Positions 7,196 through 16,357 of a stretch of DNA of 64,000 nt are shown piece by piece. Made by a program: the position numbers and the translations under genes. Numbering within the stretch: position 1 is the first letter of the stretch; each line of letters opens with the position of its first letter. This stretch comes from Georgenia thermotolerans (GTDB taxonomy: Bacteria > Actinomycetota > Actinomycetes > Actinomycetales > Actinomycetaceae), in assembly GCF_009193185.1 (NCBI RefSeq), contig NZ_VUKF01000015.1:1-64000 (forward strand), given 5' to 3'. The notes under the pieces were generated by a model. It worked only from the letters and a program-made list of their open reading frames with translations. It searched no databases and was not told the origin of the DNA.

Positions 7196-8710
7196 TCAGC
7201 TCCACACGAGCGCCTGCGCCGGGTCCTCGAGCACGCGGGCGACGTCCGCGAGCACCTTCGAGGCCAGCCCGCCGTCGATCAGGCGGTGGTCCACCGACAG
7301 CGCCAGCTGGGTGACCCAGCGCGGCTTGATCTTGCCGCGGTGCACCCACGGCTGCTGGCGGATGGCACCGAAGGCGAGGATCGCGGACTCGCCGGGGTTG
7401 AGGATCGGCGTGCCGGTGTCGATGCCGAAGACGCCGACGTTGGTGATGGTGATGGTGCCGTCGGCCATGTCGGCGGGCTGGGTCCTGCCGGCGCGCGCCG
7501 TGGCGGTCAGGTCCGCGAGCGCCCCGGCGAGCTCGTGCAGGCTCATCCGGTGCGCGTCCTTGATGTTCGGCACCACCAGGCCCCGCGGCGTCGCCGCGGC
7601 GATGCCCAGGTTGATGTAGTGCTTGTAGACGATCTCCTTGCGCTCGTCGTCCCAGGCCGCGTTGATCTCCGGGTTGCGCCGCACCGCCGTGATGAGGGCC
7701 TTCATGGTGATCAGCAGGGGCGTGACCCGCACGTCGGCAAACTCGCGGTCCTCCTTGAGCCGCTCGACCAAGCGCATGCTGCGGGTGACGTCGACGGTGT
7801 GGAAGACCGTCACGTGCGGGGCGGTGAACGCCGATGCCACCATCGCCTCGGCGGTGCGCTTGCGCACCGCCTTGGCCGGCACGCGGGTCTGGCGCCCGTC
7901 GGCGGAGACGGTGCCACCGGCCAGCCAGGGCTCCTCGTCGCCGGCGTAGGTGGCCAGCGGGGCCGGCTCGGCGATGTCACGGAACCGCTGGACGTCCTCG
8001 CGGGTGATGATGCCGCCCGGGCCGGTGCCGGCCACCGCGGCGAGGTCGACGCCGAGGTCCTTGGCAAGCTTGCGCACCGGCGGCTTGGCGAGCACGCGGG
8101 CCCGCTGGGAGGGGGCGGCCACGGCCGGGGACGCCGGCGTGGCGGGCGACGGCGCGACGGGCGACGGCGCGGCGGGCGACGGCGCGACGGGTGCCGGGGC
8201 GGCCTGCGCGGCCGGGGCGTGCACCGAGGGCGACGGCGCGGCGGGGCGGCCGTCGGCGGAGGCGCCAGTCGCCGCGGGGCTCGTCGTCGCCGTCGGGCCA
8301 GCCGTCGTCGCCGGGCTCGCCGCCGGCTGGCCGGCCCCCTTGCGGGGGCGGCGGGTGACCGTGCCGGGCCGGGTCCCGTAGCCCACGAGCACGCTGCCGG
8401 AGCCCTCGCCGGCGCCCGTCTCCTCCGCCGCGCCGGGTGCCGCATCCGCGGGGGCCGCCCCGCCCGGGTCGACATCGATGGAGATGATCGGCGCGCCGAC
8501 CTCCACCGTGGCGCCCTCGGGGGCGAGGAGCTCGTGCACGACCCCGGCGAACGGGCTCGGCAGCTCGACGACCGACTTGGCGGTCTCGATCTCGCACAGG
8601 GTCTGGTTGACGGCCACGGCGTCCCCGACGGCGACCTGCCACGTGACGATGTCGGCCTCGGTCAGGCCCTCGCCGACGTCCGGCAGACGGAAGTGCTGGT
8701 AGCTCGGCAC
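7196..8710 (-). CDS. bkdC: 2-oxoacid dehydrogenase E2 component (dihydrolipoyl acyltransferase)
   Basis: A 504-residue E2 core of a 2-oxoacid dehydrogenase complex that moves the acyl group from E1 to CoA. It has one N-terminal lipoyl domain with lipoyl-Lys at residue 45 ([10 protein letters not shown]), an unusually Ala/Pro-rich linker with APSP repeats (about 130-225), a peripheral-subunit-binding domain ([20 protein letters not shown]) and a C-terminal catalytic domain ending with VDHRLIDGG. The GTG start follows GGAGGAGAG. It is the last gene of an operon with E1alpha and E1beta. In actinobacteria, split E1 plus E2 sets usually act on branched-chain 2-oxoacids; pyruvate or acetoin remain possible. 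No E3 gene is present here. Confidence 0.87.
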   Translation of the reverse strand: MPSYQHFRLPDVGEGLTEADIVTWQVAVGDAVAVNQTLCEIETAKSVVELPSPFAGVVHELLAPEGATVEVGAPIISIDVDPGGAAPADAAPGAAEETGAGEGSGSVLVGYGTRPGTVTRRPRKGAGQPAASPATTAGPTATTSPAATGASADGRPAAPSPSVHAPAAQAAPAPVAPSPAAPSPVAPSPATPASPAVAAPSQRARVLAKPPVRKLAKDLGVDLAAVAGTGPGGIITREDVQRFRDIAEPAPLATYAGDEEPWLAGGTVSADGRQTRVPAKAVRKRTAEAMVASAFTAPHVTVFHTVDVTRSMRLVERLKEDREFADVRVTPLLITMKALITAVRRNPEINAAWDDERKEIVYKHYINLGIAAATPRGLVVPNIKDAHRMSLHELAGALADLTATARAGRTQPADMADGTITITNVGVFGIDTGTPILNPGESAILAFGAIRQQPWVHRGKIKPRWVTQLALSVDHRLIDGGLASKVLADVARVLEDPAQALVWS

Positions 8711-8786
8711 GATGTGCTCTCCTCCAAGTGGTGCGTGCGGGCGCCGCGCCCGGCTGCCGGGCGCGCGGCGTGCGGTCGGCGGCGGG

Positions 8787-9785
8787 TTAGTAGGCCATGA
8801 CCCGGTCGACGGCGTCGAGCACGCGGTCCAGGTTCGGCAGGTATTCCTCCTCGTGGGTGCTCGCCGGGTAGGGGGTGTGGAACCCGCCCACCCTCAGCAC
8901 GGGCGCCTCGAGGGAGTAGAAGCAGCGCTCGGTGACGCGGGCGGCGATCTCCGCGCCCGGGCCGAGGAACACCGGCGCCTCGTGGACGACGACGAGCCGG
9001 CCGGTGCGCTGGACCGAGGCGACCACGGCGTCGACGTCGAGCGGGGAGACCGAGCGCAGGTCGATGACCTCCAGGCTCCTGCCCTCCTGGGCGGCGGCCT
9101 CGGCGGCGTTGAGCAGGGTCTTGACCGTCGGGCCGTAGCCGACGACGGTCGCGTCCGTGCCGGGGCGCACGGTGCGCGCGGCGTGCAGGCCGGTGGTCAG
9201 CCCGCTCTCGCTGAGGTCGACCTCGGCGTCGAGGTCCACCTCGCCCTTGTCCCAGTAGCGCGACTTCGGCTCGAAGAAGAGCACCGGGTCGGGCGAGGCG
9301 ATGGCCTGCTGGATCATCGTGAACGCGTCGCCCGCGGTCGACGGGGCGACCACCCGCAGCCCGGCGGTGTGCGCGAACAGCGCCTCAGGGGACTCGCTGT
9401 GGTGCTCGACGGCTCCGATCCCGCCGCCGAAGGGCACGCGGATGACCACCGGGAGCGAGAGGTCGCCGTGCGAGCGGTAGGTGAGCTTGGCGAGCTGGGT
9501 GGTGATCTGGTCGAACGCGGGGAAGATGAACCCGTCGAACTGGATCTCGCACACCGGCCGGTAGCCGGCCATGGCCAGCCCGACCGCGGTGCCGACGATG
9601 CCGGACTCCGCGAGCGGGGTGTCCACCACGCGCGCGGGGCCGAAGTCCTTCTGCAGCCCGTCGGTGACTCGGAAGACCCCGCCGAGAGCGCCGATGTCCT
9701 CGCCCATGAGGACGACCTTCGGGTCGCGCTCCAGGGCCCGGCGCAGGCCGGCGTTGATCGCGCGGGCCATGGGGGTGGCGGTCAT
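8787..9785 (-). CDS. bkdB: 2-oxoacid dehydrogenase E1 beta subunit
   Basis: A 332-residue transketolase-like E1beta subunit. The N-terminal pyrimidine-binding domain has [15 protein letters not shown] with the catalytic Glu, and the central region has [21 protein letters not shown] and [15 protein letters not shown]. The C-terminal transketolase-C domain runs from about residue 195. Together with E1alpha it forms the heterotetramer that decarboxylates the 2-oxoacid on thiamine diphosphate. Its ATG overlaps the TGA of the E1alpha gene (ATGA), showing translational coupling, and E2 follows after 76 nt. The motif set fits branched-chain complexes best but does not exclude pyruvate. Confidence 0.88.
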   Translation of the reverse strand: MTATPMARAINAGLRRALERDPKVVLMGEDIGALGGVFRVTDGLQKDFGPARVVDTPLAESGIVGTAVGLAMAGYRPVCEIQFDGFIFPAFDQITTQLAKLTYRSHGDLSLPVVIRVPFGGGIGAVEHHSESPEALFAHTAGLRVVAPSTAGDAFTMIQQAIASPDPVLFFEPKSRYWDKGEVDLDAEVDLSESGLTTGLHAARTVRPGTDATVVGYGPTVKTLLNAAEAAAQEGRSLEVIDLRSVSPLDVDAVVASVQRTGRLVVVHEAPVFLGPGAEIAARVTERCFYSLEAPVLRVGGFHTPYPASTHEEEYLPNLDRVLDAVDRVMAY

Positions 9786-10927
9786 CGGGCGTCCTCCTCG
9801 TCGGCGAAGCCGGCCTCGTAGGCGGCCTGGGCCGCCTTCTCCTCCGCGACGAGCGGGTGGGGCAGGGTGTAGACGTGCTCGAACATCTCCTCGACCGGCC
9901 CGCCGGTCAGGGAGGTGCAGTAGGCGCGGGCGGACTCGGCGAGCGCGCCGGCCTCGTCGTCGACCTCGGCGAAGAACGCCTCGTCCGCGAGGTCCTGGCG
10001 CTCGAGGTAGACCCGGAGGCGGGCGATGGGGTCCTTGGCGCGCCAGAGGTCCTCCTCGGCGCGGTCGCGGTAGCGCGTGGGGTCGTCGGAGGTGGTGTGG
10101 GCGCCCATGCGGTAGGTGACGGCCTCGATGAAGGTCGGGCCGCCGCCGGCGCGGGCCCGCTCGAGCGCTTCGCGGGCGACGGCGTAGCAGGCCAGGGCGT
10201 CGTTGCCGTCCACCCGGACGGAGGGGATGCCGAACCCGCCGCCGCGGTGGACCAGCGGCACCCGGCTCTGGGTGGTGGTCGGCACGGAGATCGCCCAGTG
10301 GTTGTTCTGGCAGAAGAAGACGACCGGGGCGTTGGCGGAGGCGGCGAAGACGAGCGCCTCGTTGGTGTCGCCCTGGGAGGTGGCGCCGTCGCCGAAGTAG
10401 GCGACGACGGCGCGGTCGCGGGTGGGGTCGCCGGTGCCGACGTCGCCGTCGCGCTGGACGCCCATCGCGTAGCCCACGGCGTGGAGCGTGTGCGCGCCGA
10501 TGACGAGGGTGGGGATCTGCAGGTTGTGCGCGTGCGGGTCCCAGCCGCCGTGGCGGACGCCGCGGAAGAGCGGGAGCGTCTCGCGCAGGTCCAGCCCGCG
10601 CACCTGGGCCACGCCGAGCTCGCGGTAGGACGGGAAGACGAAGTCCCGGGGGGCCAGGGCGTGGGCGGAGCCGACCTGCGCCGCCTCCTGGCCCAGGCAC
10701 GGCGCCCACAGGCCCAGCTCGCCCTTGCGCTGCAGGGCGGTGGCCTCGGCGTCGAACGCGCGGGTGAGCACCATGTCGCGGTACATCGCGCGCAGCTGCC
10801 CGGCATCCAGGTCGGCGGCGTAGGCGCTGTACTGCGGGTCCTCGTGCCGACGCCCGTCGGCATCGAGGATCTGCACCATGTCGTCCAGACGTGGGCCGGA
10901 GCCCAGCATGGTTTCGAGCTGTTCCAT
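9782..10927 (-). CDS. bkdA: 2-oxoacid dehydrogenase E1 alpha subunit
   Basis: A 381-residue thiamine-diphosphate-dependent E1alpha subunit. The cofactor motif is FGDGATSQGDTNEALVFAA ending near CQNN. The substrate-channel region has FPSYRELG, and YRMGAHTTSDDPTRYR contains the regulatory/phosphorylation-loop signature of E1alpha proteins. GAGGAGGT precedes the ATG. It is first in the E1alpha-E1beta-E2 operon. The 447-nt gap upstream holds a long palindrome that probably binds a repressor. No Lrp/AsnC gene, the common bkd neighbour in other bacteria, is adjacent. Confidence 0.88.
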   Translation of the reverse strand: MEQLETMLGSGPRLDDMVQILDADGRRHEDPQYSAYAADLDAGQLRAMYRDMVLTRAFDAEATALQRKGELGLWAPCLGQEAAQVGSAHALAPRDFVFPSYRELGVAQVRGLDLRETLPLFRGVRHGGWDPHAHNLQIPTLVIGAHTLHAVGYAMGVQRDGDVGTGDPTRDRAVVAYFGDGATSQGDTNEALVFAASANAPVVFFCQNNHWAISVPTTTQSRVPLVHRGGGFGIPSVRVDGNDALACYAVAREALERARAGGGPTFIEAVTYRMGAHTTSDDPTRYRDRAEEDLWRAKDPIARLRVYLERQDLADEAFFAEVDDEAGALAESARAYCTSLTGGPVEEMFEHVYTLPHPLVAEEKAAQAAYEAGFADEEDAR

Positions 10928-11040
10928 CGAGCGGGACCTCCTCGGCGAGCGTCCGGTCCGGACGCGTGGTGTGCCTGCCAGGTCCGCCGCCGGGGGTGGT
11001 GGCGGCGGGCTGGCAGGAAGCGACCCAGGGATGGCCGGCC

Positions 11041-11068
11041 GCGTAACCTACGCCAGCGTAGGCTACGC
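11041..11068. promoter_or_regulatory. 28-nt palindromic operator upstream of the 2-oxoacid dehydrogenase operon
   Basis: GCGTAACCTACGC and GCGTAGGCTACGC flank a CA centre; 12 of 14 pairs match, including seven consecutive pairs next to the centre (CCTACGC/GCGTAGG). Size and symmetry fit a TetR-type dimer or tetramer site. It lies 114 nt upstream of the E1alpha start. Confidence 0.55.
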
Positions 11069-11362
11069 AACCGTAACTTTTAGTTGTGGGCTCTCGACAA
11101 AGATCGTGGCAGAACGCTTGGCGGAGCGCATCAGTTTCGTGGGAATCGGCAACGTCGCAGGTCCCGGACGTGGCGCGGCGCCGTCCCGGGCCCCCGCGGG
11201 CGAGCGGACGGGGGCAGTGGCCCCGGACACAGGTGCCGGTCGGGTGGGGGTGGCGCCATCGCGGCGGCGTCGTCGGACCGGCGCGGCGACGCTGGTCGCG
11301 CGGTGCGCGCGTGGCCCTGGCGGCCGGGACCGTGGGCCCGGCCGGGTCGTCGGCGGCGTGCC

Positions 11363-11368
11363 TATCCT
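11363..11368 (+). promoter_or_regulatory. -10 element TATCCT, leaderless start
   Basis: TATCCT ends exactly 6 nt before the GTG of the YwiC-like gene, and no ribosome-binding site is visible. This fits transcription starting at the start codon. Confidence 0.5.
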
Positions 11369-11374
11369 CGGCGC

Positions 11375-12265
11375 GTGAGCGCCACGACCTCCGCCGTCGC
11401 CGCCGGGCGCCGTCGTCGGCGCGGGCCCGGATGGGTCCCCGACCAGCACGGCGCCTGGGCGATGATCGCCGTCCCGCCGGTGGTGGGCGTGGCGCTGTCC
11501 GGCCCGGCCTGGGCGCACGTGCCCCTGCTCGCGCTGTGGTGGGTGGGGTACCTGGCGTTCTTCGCGACCGGGCTGTGGCTGCGCTCGCACCGCAAGCCGC
11601 GCTACCTGCCGCCGGTGCGGGCCTACGCGCTCGCGACGGCGCCGCTGGCGGTGGCGGTCGTGGTGGCGGCGCCGTACCTGCTGGTGTGGGCGTTGCCGTA
11701 CGCGCCGCTGGTCATGGTCGCCCTGTGGTGCTCGGCGCGTCGCAAGGACCGCTCGCTCCTCAACGACGGCGTCACCGTCGCCGCGGCGGGGCTGATGGCC
11801 GCGGTCGCCTACGACGCGGGCACCGGCGGGGCCGGCGGGCTGTGGGGCACCGGGTGGCTGGCGGGCACGGGGTGGCTCGGCAGCGCCGTCGGCGGCTCGC
11901 TGCCCGGCGCTTCCCCCGACGGCGCGCTGACCGGCTGGGCCTGGACCTGGCTGGTCACGGCGCTGGTGACGGCGTACTTCCTCGGCACGGTGCCGTACGT
12001 GAAGACGAACATCCGCGAGCGGGGCAACCGGGCCTACCTCGTCGGCTCGGTCGCGTTCCACGTGGGGGTGACGGCGGCGGTGGCGGCGCTGGCCGCGGCC
12101 GGGCTCGTGAGCGGCTGGCACCTGGTGGTGTGGGTGGCGCTCGCCCTGCGGGCCGCGGCGGTGCCCGTGCTCGCCGCCCGGCGCGGCCGCCCGGTGCGGC
12201 CCATGCTGCTCGGGCTGGGGGAGATCGTCTTCTCCCTGCTCGTCGCGCTCACGGTGCTGGGCTGA
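11375..12265 (+). CDS. YwiC-like integral membrane protein
   Basis: A 296-residue polytopic membrane protein of the YwiC-like family. Near the N-terminus it has GWVPDQHGAWAMIAVPPVVG, the hallmark of the family, followed by about eight hydrophobic segments. The mid-protein motifs GTVPYVKTNIRERG and the late RPMLLGLGEIVFS are also typical. Function is unknown; in Bacillus the homologue sits near nitrate-respiration genes. I chose the GTG because TATCCT lies 6 nt upstream and the sequence before it codes for nothing recognisable. Confidence 0.78.
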   Translation: MSATTSAVAAGRRRRRGPGWVPDQHGAWAMIAVPPVVGVALSGPAWAHVPLLALWWVGYLAFFATGLWLRSHRKPRYLPPVRAYALATAPLAVAVVVAAPYLLVWALPYAPLVMVALWCSARRKDRSLLNDGVTVAAAGLMAAVAYDAGTGGAGGLWGTGWLAGTGWLGSAVGGSLPGASPDGALTGWAWTWLVTALVTAYFLGTVPYVKTNIRERGNRAYLVGSVAFHVGVTAAVAALAAAGLVSGWHLVVWVALALRAAAVPVLAARRGRPVRPMLLGLGEIVFSLLVALTVLG

Positions 12266-12393
12266 CTGTGCCGTCCCGACGCTCCCGGCGTGGGTCCGGG
12301 ACGCCGTCCCGCCGCCCCCTGGGGAGGGGGAGCCGGCGCCGGGCCCCGCCTCGCTACCCTGGCGCCACCTCGTGCCGTCGTCGGGAGCTGGCC

Positions 12394-12588
12394 ATGTGGG
12401 TGTGGATCGTCGGAGCCGTGCTGCTCGTCCTCGCCGTCCTGGGCCTGTGGTTCGAGGTCCGCAACCAGCTGGGCCGGGCGTCCGAGCGGGCGCAGGGGCA
12501 CGATCCCCAGCTGGCCGAGGACCTGCGGCGCCTCCGCTGGGAGATCGATCGCGGGCACGAGGCCGGGGACGGCTTCATCCCGCCGTGA
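12394..12588 (+). CDS. Small single-pass membrane protein, 64 residues
   Basis: A short protein with one N-terminal membrane segment (VWIVGAVLLVLAVLGLWF, about residues 2-20) followed by a charged cytoplasmic helix rich in Arg, Glu and Asp. GGGAG lies 8 nt before the ATG, and TACCCT about 35 nt upstream could be its -10. No family is recognised. The base composition is like its neighbours and the frame is clean, so a real gene is likely. Confidence 0.6.
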   Translation: MWVWIVGAVLLVLAVLGLWFEVRNQLGRASERAQGHDPQLAEDLRRLRWEIDRGHEAGDGFIPP

Positions 12589-12614
12589 CCGGTCTCCGGC
12601 CAGCGCGGGAACGA

Positions 12615-12647
12615 CCCGACGGGAGCCGGCGCGCCCGGCCCGTCGGG
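12615..12647. terminator. 9-bp hairpin between convergent genes
   Basis: CCCGACGGG and CCCGTCGGG arms are separated by 15 nt in the 84-nt gap between two convergent stop codons. It is probably bidirectional. Confidence 0.55.
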
Positions 12648-12672
12648 CTCAGGCGCGCCGAACCGGGCCGTC

Positions 12673-13776
12673 TCAGGCCCGCTCGAGCGTGCGGGCGGAG
12701 CGGGCCGCCCACTCGCCGGCGAGGCTGAGGAAGAGGTCGTTGCCCTCCGGCTCCCCGACGGACACCCGCACGCCGTCACCGGCGAAGGCCCGCACGAGCA
12801 CCCCGCGGGAGCGGGTGTGGTCGGCGAACGCCGTGGCGCGCCGTCCCAGGTCGAGCCAGACGAAGTTGCCCTGAGGGTCGGGGATCGTCCAGCCCTGCTC
12901 GCGCAGGGCGCCTGCGACGCGGTCGCGCTCCGTGATCACCTCGGCGACGCGCGCGCGGACCTGGTCCTCGGCCTGCAGCGCGGCCAGGGCGGCGGCCATG
13001 CCCATGATATTGACCCCGAAGGGGGTGGACGCGGCCCGGAAGCCGGCGGTGAGGCGCCGGCGGGCGAGGGCGTAGCCGACCCGCAGCCCGGCCAGCCCGT
13101 AGGCCTTGGAGAAGGTTCGCAGCACGACGAGGTTCTTGTGCTCCCCCAGCAGCGCGGGCCCGTCGGTGGGGTCGGGCGCGGTGACGAAGTCGATGTAGGC
13201 CTCGTCGAGCACGACCATGACCGAGGCGGGCACGGCCGCGAGGAAGGCCCGCAGCTCGGTCTGGGTCAGCGCCGGTCCCGTGGGGTTGTTGGGGCTGCAC
13301 AGCAGGACGACGCGGGTCCGCTCGGTGACGGCGGCGGCCATGGCGGGCAGGTCGTGGCGGCCCTCGGCGTCCACCGGGACCATGACGGCCCGGGCGCCGG
13401 CCACCTGCACCGCGATGGGGTAGGCCTCGAAGGAGCGCCAGGCCATCACGACCTCGTCGCCGGGCTCGCAGACGGCGGAGAGGACGTGCTGGAGCACCGC
13501 GACGGAGCCGTTGCCGACGGTCACGCGCTCCGCGCCGACGCCGTGCCGGGCGCCGAGCACCTCGGTGAGCTCGGTGGCGTACATGTCCGGGTACCGGTTG
13601 AGGTCCGCCCCGGCGTCGACCAGCGCGGCGCCCACCGCGACGAGCGGCGGGAAGGCGATCTCGTTGCTGGAGAGCTTGTAGACCTGCATCCCCACGGTCG
13701 GGCGCTCGCCCGGGACGTAGGTGGGCAGGCTCTCGATGTCGGGGCGCAGACGGACCGAGGGGTTCTTCGGGGCCAT
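12673..13776 (-). CDS. HisC-like aminotransferase (histidinol-phosphate or aromatic amino acid)
   Basis: A 367-residue fold-type-I PLP aminotransferase. Landmarks are KLSSNEIAFPP near the N-terminus, LCSPNNPTGPA, VVLDEAYIDF (the Asp contacts the PLP nitrogen), the Schiff-base Lys in RTFSKAYGLAGLRVGY, and a C-terminal Arg in GDGVRVSVGEPEGN. The sequence matches the 'pat'/HisC2 group of actinobacteria, which includes aromatic and histidinol-phosphate transaminases. No other his or aro gene is nearby, so the substrate cannot be settled. The ATG is preceded at 6 nt by CACACT on the minus strand, fitting a leaderless start. Confidence 0.85.
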   Translation of the reverse strand: MAPKNPSVRLRPDIESLPTYVPGERPTVGMQVYKLSSNEIAFPPLVAVGAALVDAGADLNRYPDMYATELTEVLGARHGVGAERVTVGNGSVAVLQHVLSAVCEPGDEVVMAWRSFEAYPIAVQVAGARAVMVPVDAEGRHDLPAMAAAVTERTRVVLLCSPNNPTGPALTQTELRAFLAAVPASVMVVLDEAYIDFVTAPDPTDGPALLGEHKNLVVLRTFSKAYGLAGLRVGYALARRRLTAGFRAASTPFGVNIMGMAAALAALQAEDQVRARVAEVITERDRVAGALREQGWTIPDPQGNFVWLDLGRRATAFADHTRSRGVLVRAFAGDGVRVSVGEPEGNDLFLSLAGEWAARSARTLERA

Positions 13777-13991
13777 GTGCGTAGTGTGCACCCCGCCGGG
13801 CCGCGGCGGGGAGCATGCCCTCATTCCCTGGGGCCCCCGGTGCCGCCGACCTCGGGCTTCCGCGCCGCGGTCTTCGGGGCTCGGCCGACGTGCCGGCCGC
13901 CGCCGACGGCGCCGCCGTGTCGGGGCAGCCACCGGCGAAACCGCTGGTCAGACGGGCAACGGCCGGGTCCGATCGGTGGCAGGATCAGCGC

Positions 13992-14372
13992 ATGCGCTTC
14001 ATCGTGCGGTTCTTCGTCGACGCCGCGGCGATCTGGCTGTGCACGCTCATCGTGCCCGGGATCACGCTTCCCCACACCGGTTCCACGGGCGCCTTCGTGG
14101 TCAACCTGGCGGTGGTCGCCCTCGTCTTCACGCTCGTGAACACGATCGTGCGGCCGATCGTGGTGCTGCTCTCGCTGCCGCTGTACATCCTCACGCTGGG
14201 GCTGTTCTTCATCGTCGTCAACGCGCTGATGCTGCTGCTCACCAGCTGGCTCAGCGAGTTCACCTCCTACGGCATCCACGTGGACGGGTTCTGGACGGCC
14301 GTGATCGGCGGGGTGATCATCGCCATCGCGACCTGGATCCTCCAGCTGATCCTCCCGGGCAAGCAGCGCTGA
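13992..14372 (+). CDS. Phage-holin-family IV small membrane protein
   Basis: A 126-residue protein with four membrane segments. Its pattern is typical of the 'mycobacterial 4 TMS phage holin, superfamily IV'/YvlD group: MRFIVRFFVDAAAIWL at the start, NTIVRPIVVLLSLPLYILTLGL in the middle, and a C-terminal segment in GFWTAVIGGVIIAIATW. It is chromosomal and not linked to any phage gene here. The start at MRF is preferred because CAGGAT ends exactly 6 nt upstream; a longer frame upstream has no membrane or domain signal. Confidence 0.8.
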   Translation: MRFIVRFFVDAAAIWLCTLIVPGITLPHTGSTGAFVVNLAVVALVFTLVNTIVRPIVVLLSLPLYILTLGLFFIVVNALMLLLTSWLSEFTSYGIHVDGFWTAVIGGVIIAIATWILQLILPGKQR

Positions 14373-14399
14373 TCGTCCGGCGCCGGGGACACTGCCGCG

Positions 14400-15860
14400 T
14401 CACCGGCTGATCTCGAACACGAAGGAGTCGGTGCGGGCGCCGGGCACGGCCGTCCCCATGGCGGCCCGGTTGCGCCCGAGCCAGGCCTGGACGCCGTCGT
14501 CGTCCAGCTCGGCGAGCAGGTCCGCGGCGGCGGCGTAGCGGGCTGCCTGGTGCGGCTCCCCCAGCCGGGCCGGCTCGCCGGAGCTCACCGCCACGGTGAC
14601 GTGGTGGGCGGCGGGGACGTTGGCGGCGCCGTCGAGGCCGACGGTGGGGTCGTTGACGTCCTCGAGGCTGAGCACGTCCACGGTGGGCGGCAGGGCGATG
14701 CCGGCGATGGGGCTGCCGGCGGTGAGCACGGTGGTGACCTGGAACCGCGACCGGAACACCGGGTCCGCGACCAGCCGGGCCGCGACGAGCCCGCCCTGGC
14801 TGTGGACCGCCAGCGCCACCGGCTCGCCCGGGGCGATCCCGGCCTGGCGCATGGCGGCGGTGACGCCGACCTCCATGTCGCTGCCCACGCCGGCCATCGC
14901 CCGCAGGTTGGTGCCGTTGTCCATCGGGTTGCGCCCGCCGCCCCACTGCTCCTGGGTGCCCGGCACCACCACGGTCCAGTGGCGCGCCCCGCTCGGGGTG
15001 GTCGTGCGCAGGATCTCCACCGCGCCGGTCCCGCGCGCGCGGATGCGCGCCTCCAGCCCGGCGATCCGGGCGAGGGCCTGCCCCGGCGTCACCGGCGGCG
15101 CGGCGACCGGACGCCCGACGGCCGTGGCGACGGTGACGCCGCTCCGCACCCGGCCGCCGCGCGCGACCCAGGACGCCTGCTCGTGGGTGCCCACCAGGCT
15201 CAGCGCGGTCCGCTCCACCGGGGTCATCCGCCGCACGTCGACCCACTCCCGGCCGAGGAACAGCCCACCCATGACCGACTCGGGCCGGGCCCACTGCATC
15301 CGCCCGGCCAGCGAACGGGCGTGCTGCTGGGCCACGACGGCGTCGAGCAGGCGCGGGTCCCCCATGCGCGACCGGGCGGCGCCCCCGTGACCGAGCACCG
15401 CGGCGGCGTCGAGGCCGGTGACGAGGCCGCGCACCTTCGGCGGGCCCAGCAGGTGCACCGCGTAGCGCCACAGCGGCGGGCGGAACCCGCGCACCGCACG
15501 CTCTTCGGCCTCCTCGTACCACTGCCGCTGGACGGCAAGGTCCGCGGCGAGGGCGCGGATGCGCTCGCCCAGCGCCGGGAGGGACAGGGGCCCGTTCAGG
15601 ACCGCCGCCAGGCGCGCGACGAGCGCCCCGGCCGAGGGGGCCAGGGGGACGAAGTAGTTGAGCGTGCTCACGCCGCGGGCCTGCTCGGTGGCCGTCTCCG
15701 CCAGCTCCGCCGCCCGCAGCAGGCGTGCTCCCAGGGCGGCCAGCTCCGTGCCGTCGACGACGACGGCGCCGCCCCCGGTGACCATCAGCCGCAGCCCCAC
15801 AGGTCGCTCGGGCCCCGGGGCCCACACGCGGCCGCCGTCGGCCCCGGTGGCGGGGCTCAT
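14400..15860 (-). CDS. Alpha/beta-hydrolase-like protein paired with a WXG-like gene
   Basis: A 486-residue protein with no signal peptide. The N-terminal half is Ala-rich and helical (ELAALGARLLRAAELAETA), with an arrangement like the helical-hairpin regions of type VII secretion partners. The C-terminal half resembles an alpha/beta hydrolase: WTVVVPGTQEQWG, the nucleophile elbow LAVHSQGGLVAARL with Ser in an HSQGG setting, a candidate Asp in SLEDVNDPT and nearby His residues. A lipase or esterase is plausible, but the substrate is unknown. Its ATG overlaps the TGA of the small upstream gene (ATGA), so the two are coupled. Confidence 0.6.
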   Translation of the reverse strand: MSPATGADGGRVWAPGPERPVGLRLMVTGGGAVVVDGTELAALGARLLRAAELAETATEQARGVSTLNYFVPLAPSAGALVARLAAVLNGPLSLPALGERIRALAADLAVQRQWYEEAEERAVRGFRPPLWRYAVHLLGPPKVRGLVTGLDAAAVLGHGGAARSRMGDPRLLDAVVAQQHARSLAGRMQWARPESVMGGLFLGREWVDVRRMTPVERTALSLVGTHEQASWVARGGRVRSGVTVATAVGRPVAAPPVTPGQALARIAGLEARIRARGTGAVEILRTTTPSGARHWTVVVPGTQEQWGGGRNPMDNGTNLRAMAGVGSDMEVGVTAAMRQAGIAPGEPVALAVHSQGGLVAARLVADPVFRSRFQVTTVLTAGSPIAGIALPPTVDVLSLEDVNDPTVGLDGAANVPAAHHVTVAVSSGEPARLGEPHQAARYAAAADLLAELDDDGVQAWLGRNRAAMGTAVPGARTDSFVFEISR

Positions 15861-16141
15861 CCCGGCCCCGCCCAGCCGCGCGCGGCCTCCTGCTCGCGGT
15901 CGGCCGCCGCGGCGGTGAGGTCCGCCGCCCGCAGGGCCGCCCCCACCGTCTGGGCATGGTAGAGAAGCCCGCCGAGCACCTGCGCGTAGGCGTCCGCGCC
16001 GGTGCCGCGCCAGGCCTGCGGGAACGCGGCCGCCAGCTCGGCCTGCGCCAGGGCCAGCGTGGCGAGCGCCGCGAGGAGCTGGCGGCGCGCCGGCGAGAGC
16101 CCTGCGGGTAGGCCGGTGCCGTGCCCGTGCTCGACGTCCAT
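15857..16141 (-). CDS. WXG100-like small helical protein
   Basis: A 94-residue, mostly helical, Ala-rich protein with AWRGTGADAYAQVL in its centre. This W-x-G turn between two helices is the signature of WXG100/ESAT-6-like proteins exported by type VII secretion. GGGGGAGCG precedes the ATG. It is translationally coupled to the hydrolase-like gene that follows. No secretion-apparatus gene (EccC, EccD, MycP) is in the window, so export is inferred from the fold only. It could also be a cytosolic helical-hairpin protein. Confidence 0.55.
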   Translation of the reverse strand: MDVEHGHGTGLPAGLSPARRQLLAALATLALAQAELAAAFPQAWRGTGADAYAQVLGGLLYHAQTVGAALRAADLTAAAADREQEAARGWAGPG

Positions 16142-16357
16142 CACGCTCCCCCGTCCCGGTGACTCGGTGGCGACGACGCTAGGCACGGGGTCCGACGCGC
16201 CGGCGCCGGGCGGGGCCTGGCTGTGGACGGGTGGTCACCGGCGGGCGAGCACCTCGGGCGGGCACTGCGGACCGGCACCGGTGGGCGGGGACCGCGTGCG
16301 GGCGCGCCGGCGATCGCCGGCGCGCGATCAGCGAGGCGCCGCCGGGAAGATGGGGCG

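Larger units (their letters stand above)
10928..11374. other. 447-nt intergenic region upstream of the E1alpha operon
   Basis: Divergent spacer between the E1alpha and YwiC-like genes. No convincing ORF is seen: the frames open here are extensions or antisense shadows. It holds the leftward ribosome-binding site, the 28-nt palindrome at 11041-11068, a relatively AT-rich stretch around 11069-11110 likely to contain the operon promoter, and at its right end the -10 of the next gene. Confidence 0.6.

Noticed and set aside
10928-11374. An Lrp/AsnC regulator gene beside the 2-oxoacid dehydrogenase operon
   Set aside because: This is a common neighbour of bkd operons elsewhere, but none of the frames in this spacer encodes a helix-turn-helix or RAM domain.
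13815-13991. An N-terminal extension of the holin-like membrane protein
   Set aside because: The frame is open from an upstream ATG, but the extension is low-complexity and has no family match. CAGGAT 6 nt before the internal ATG supports the shorter start.
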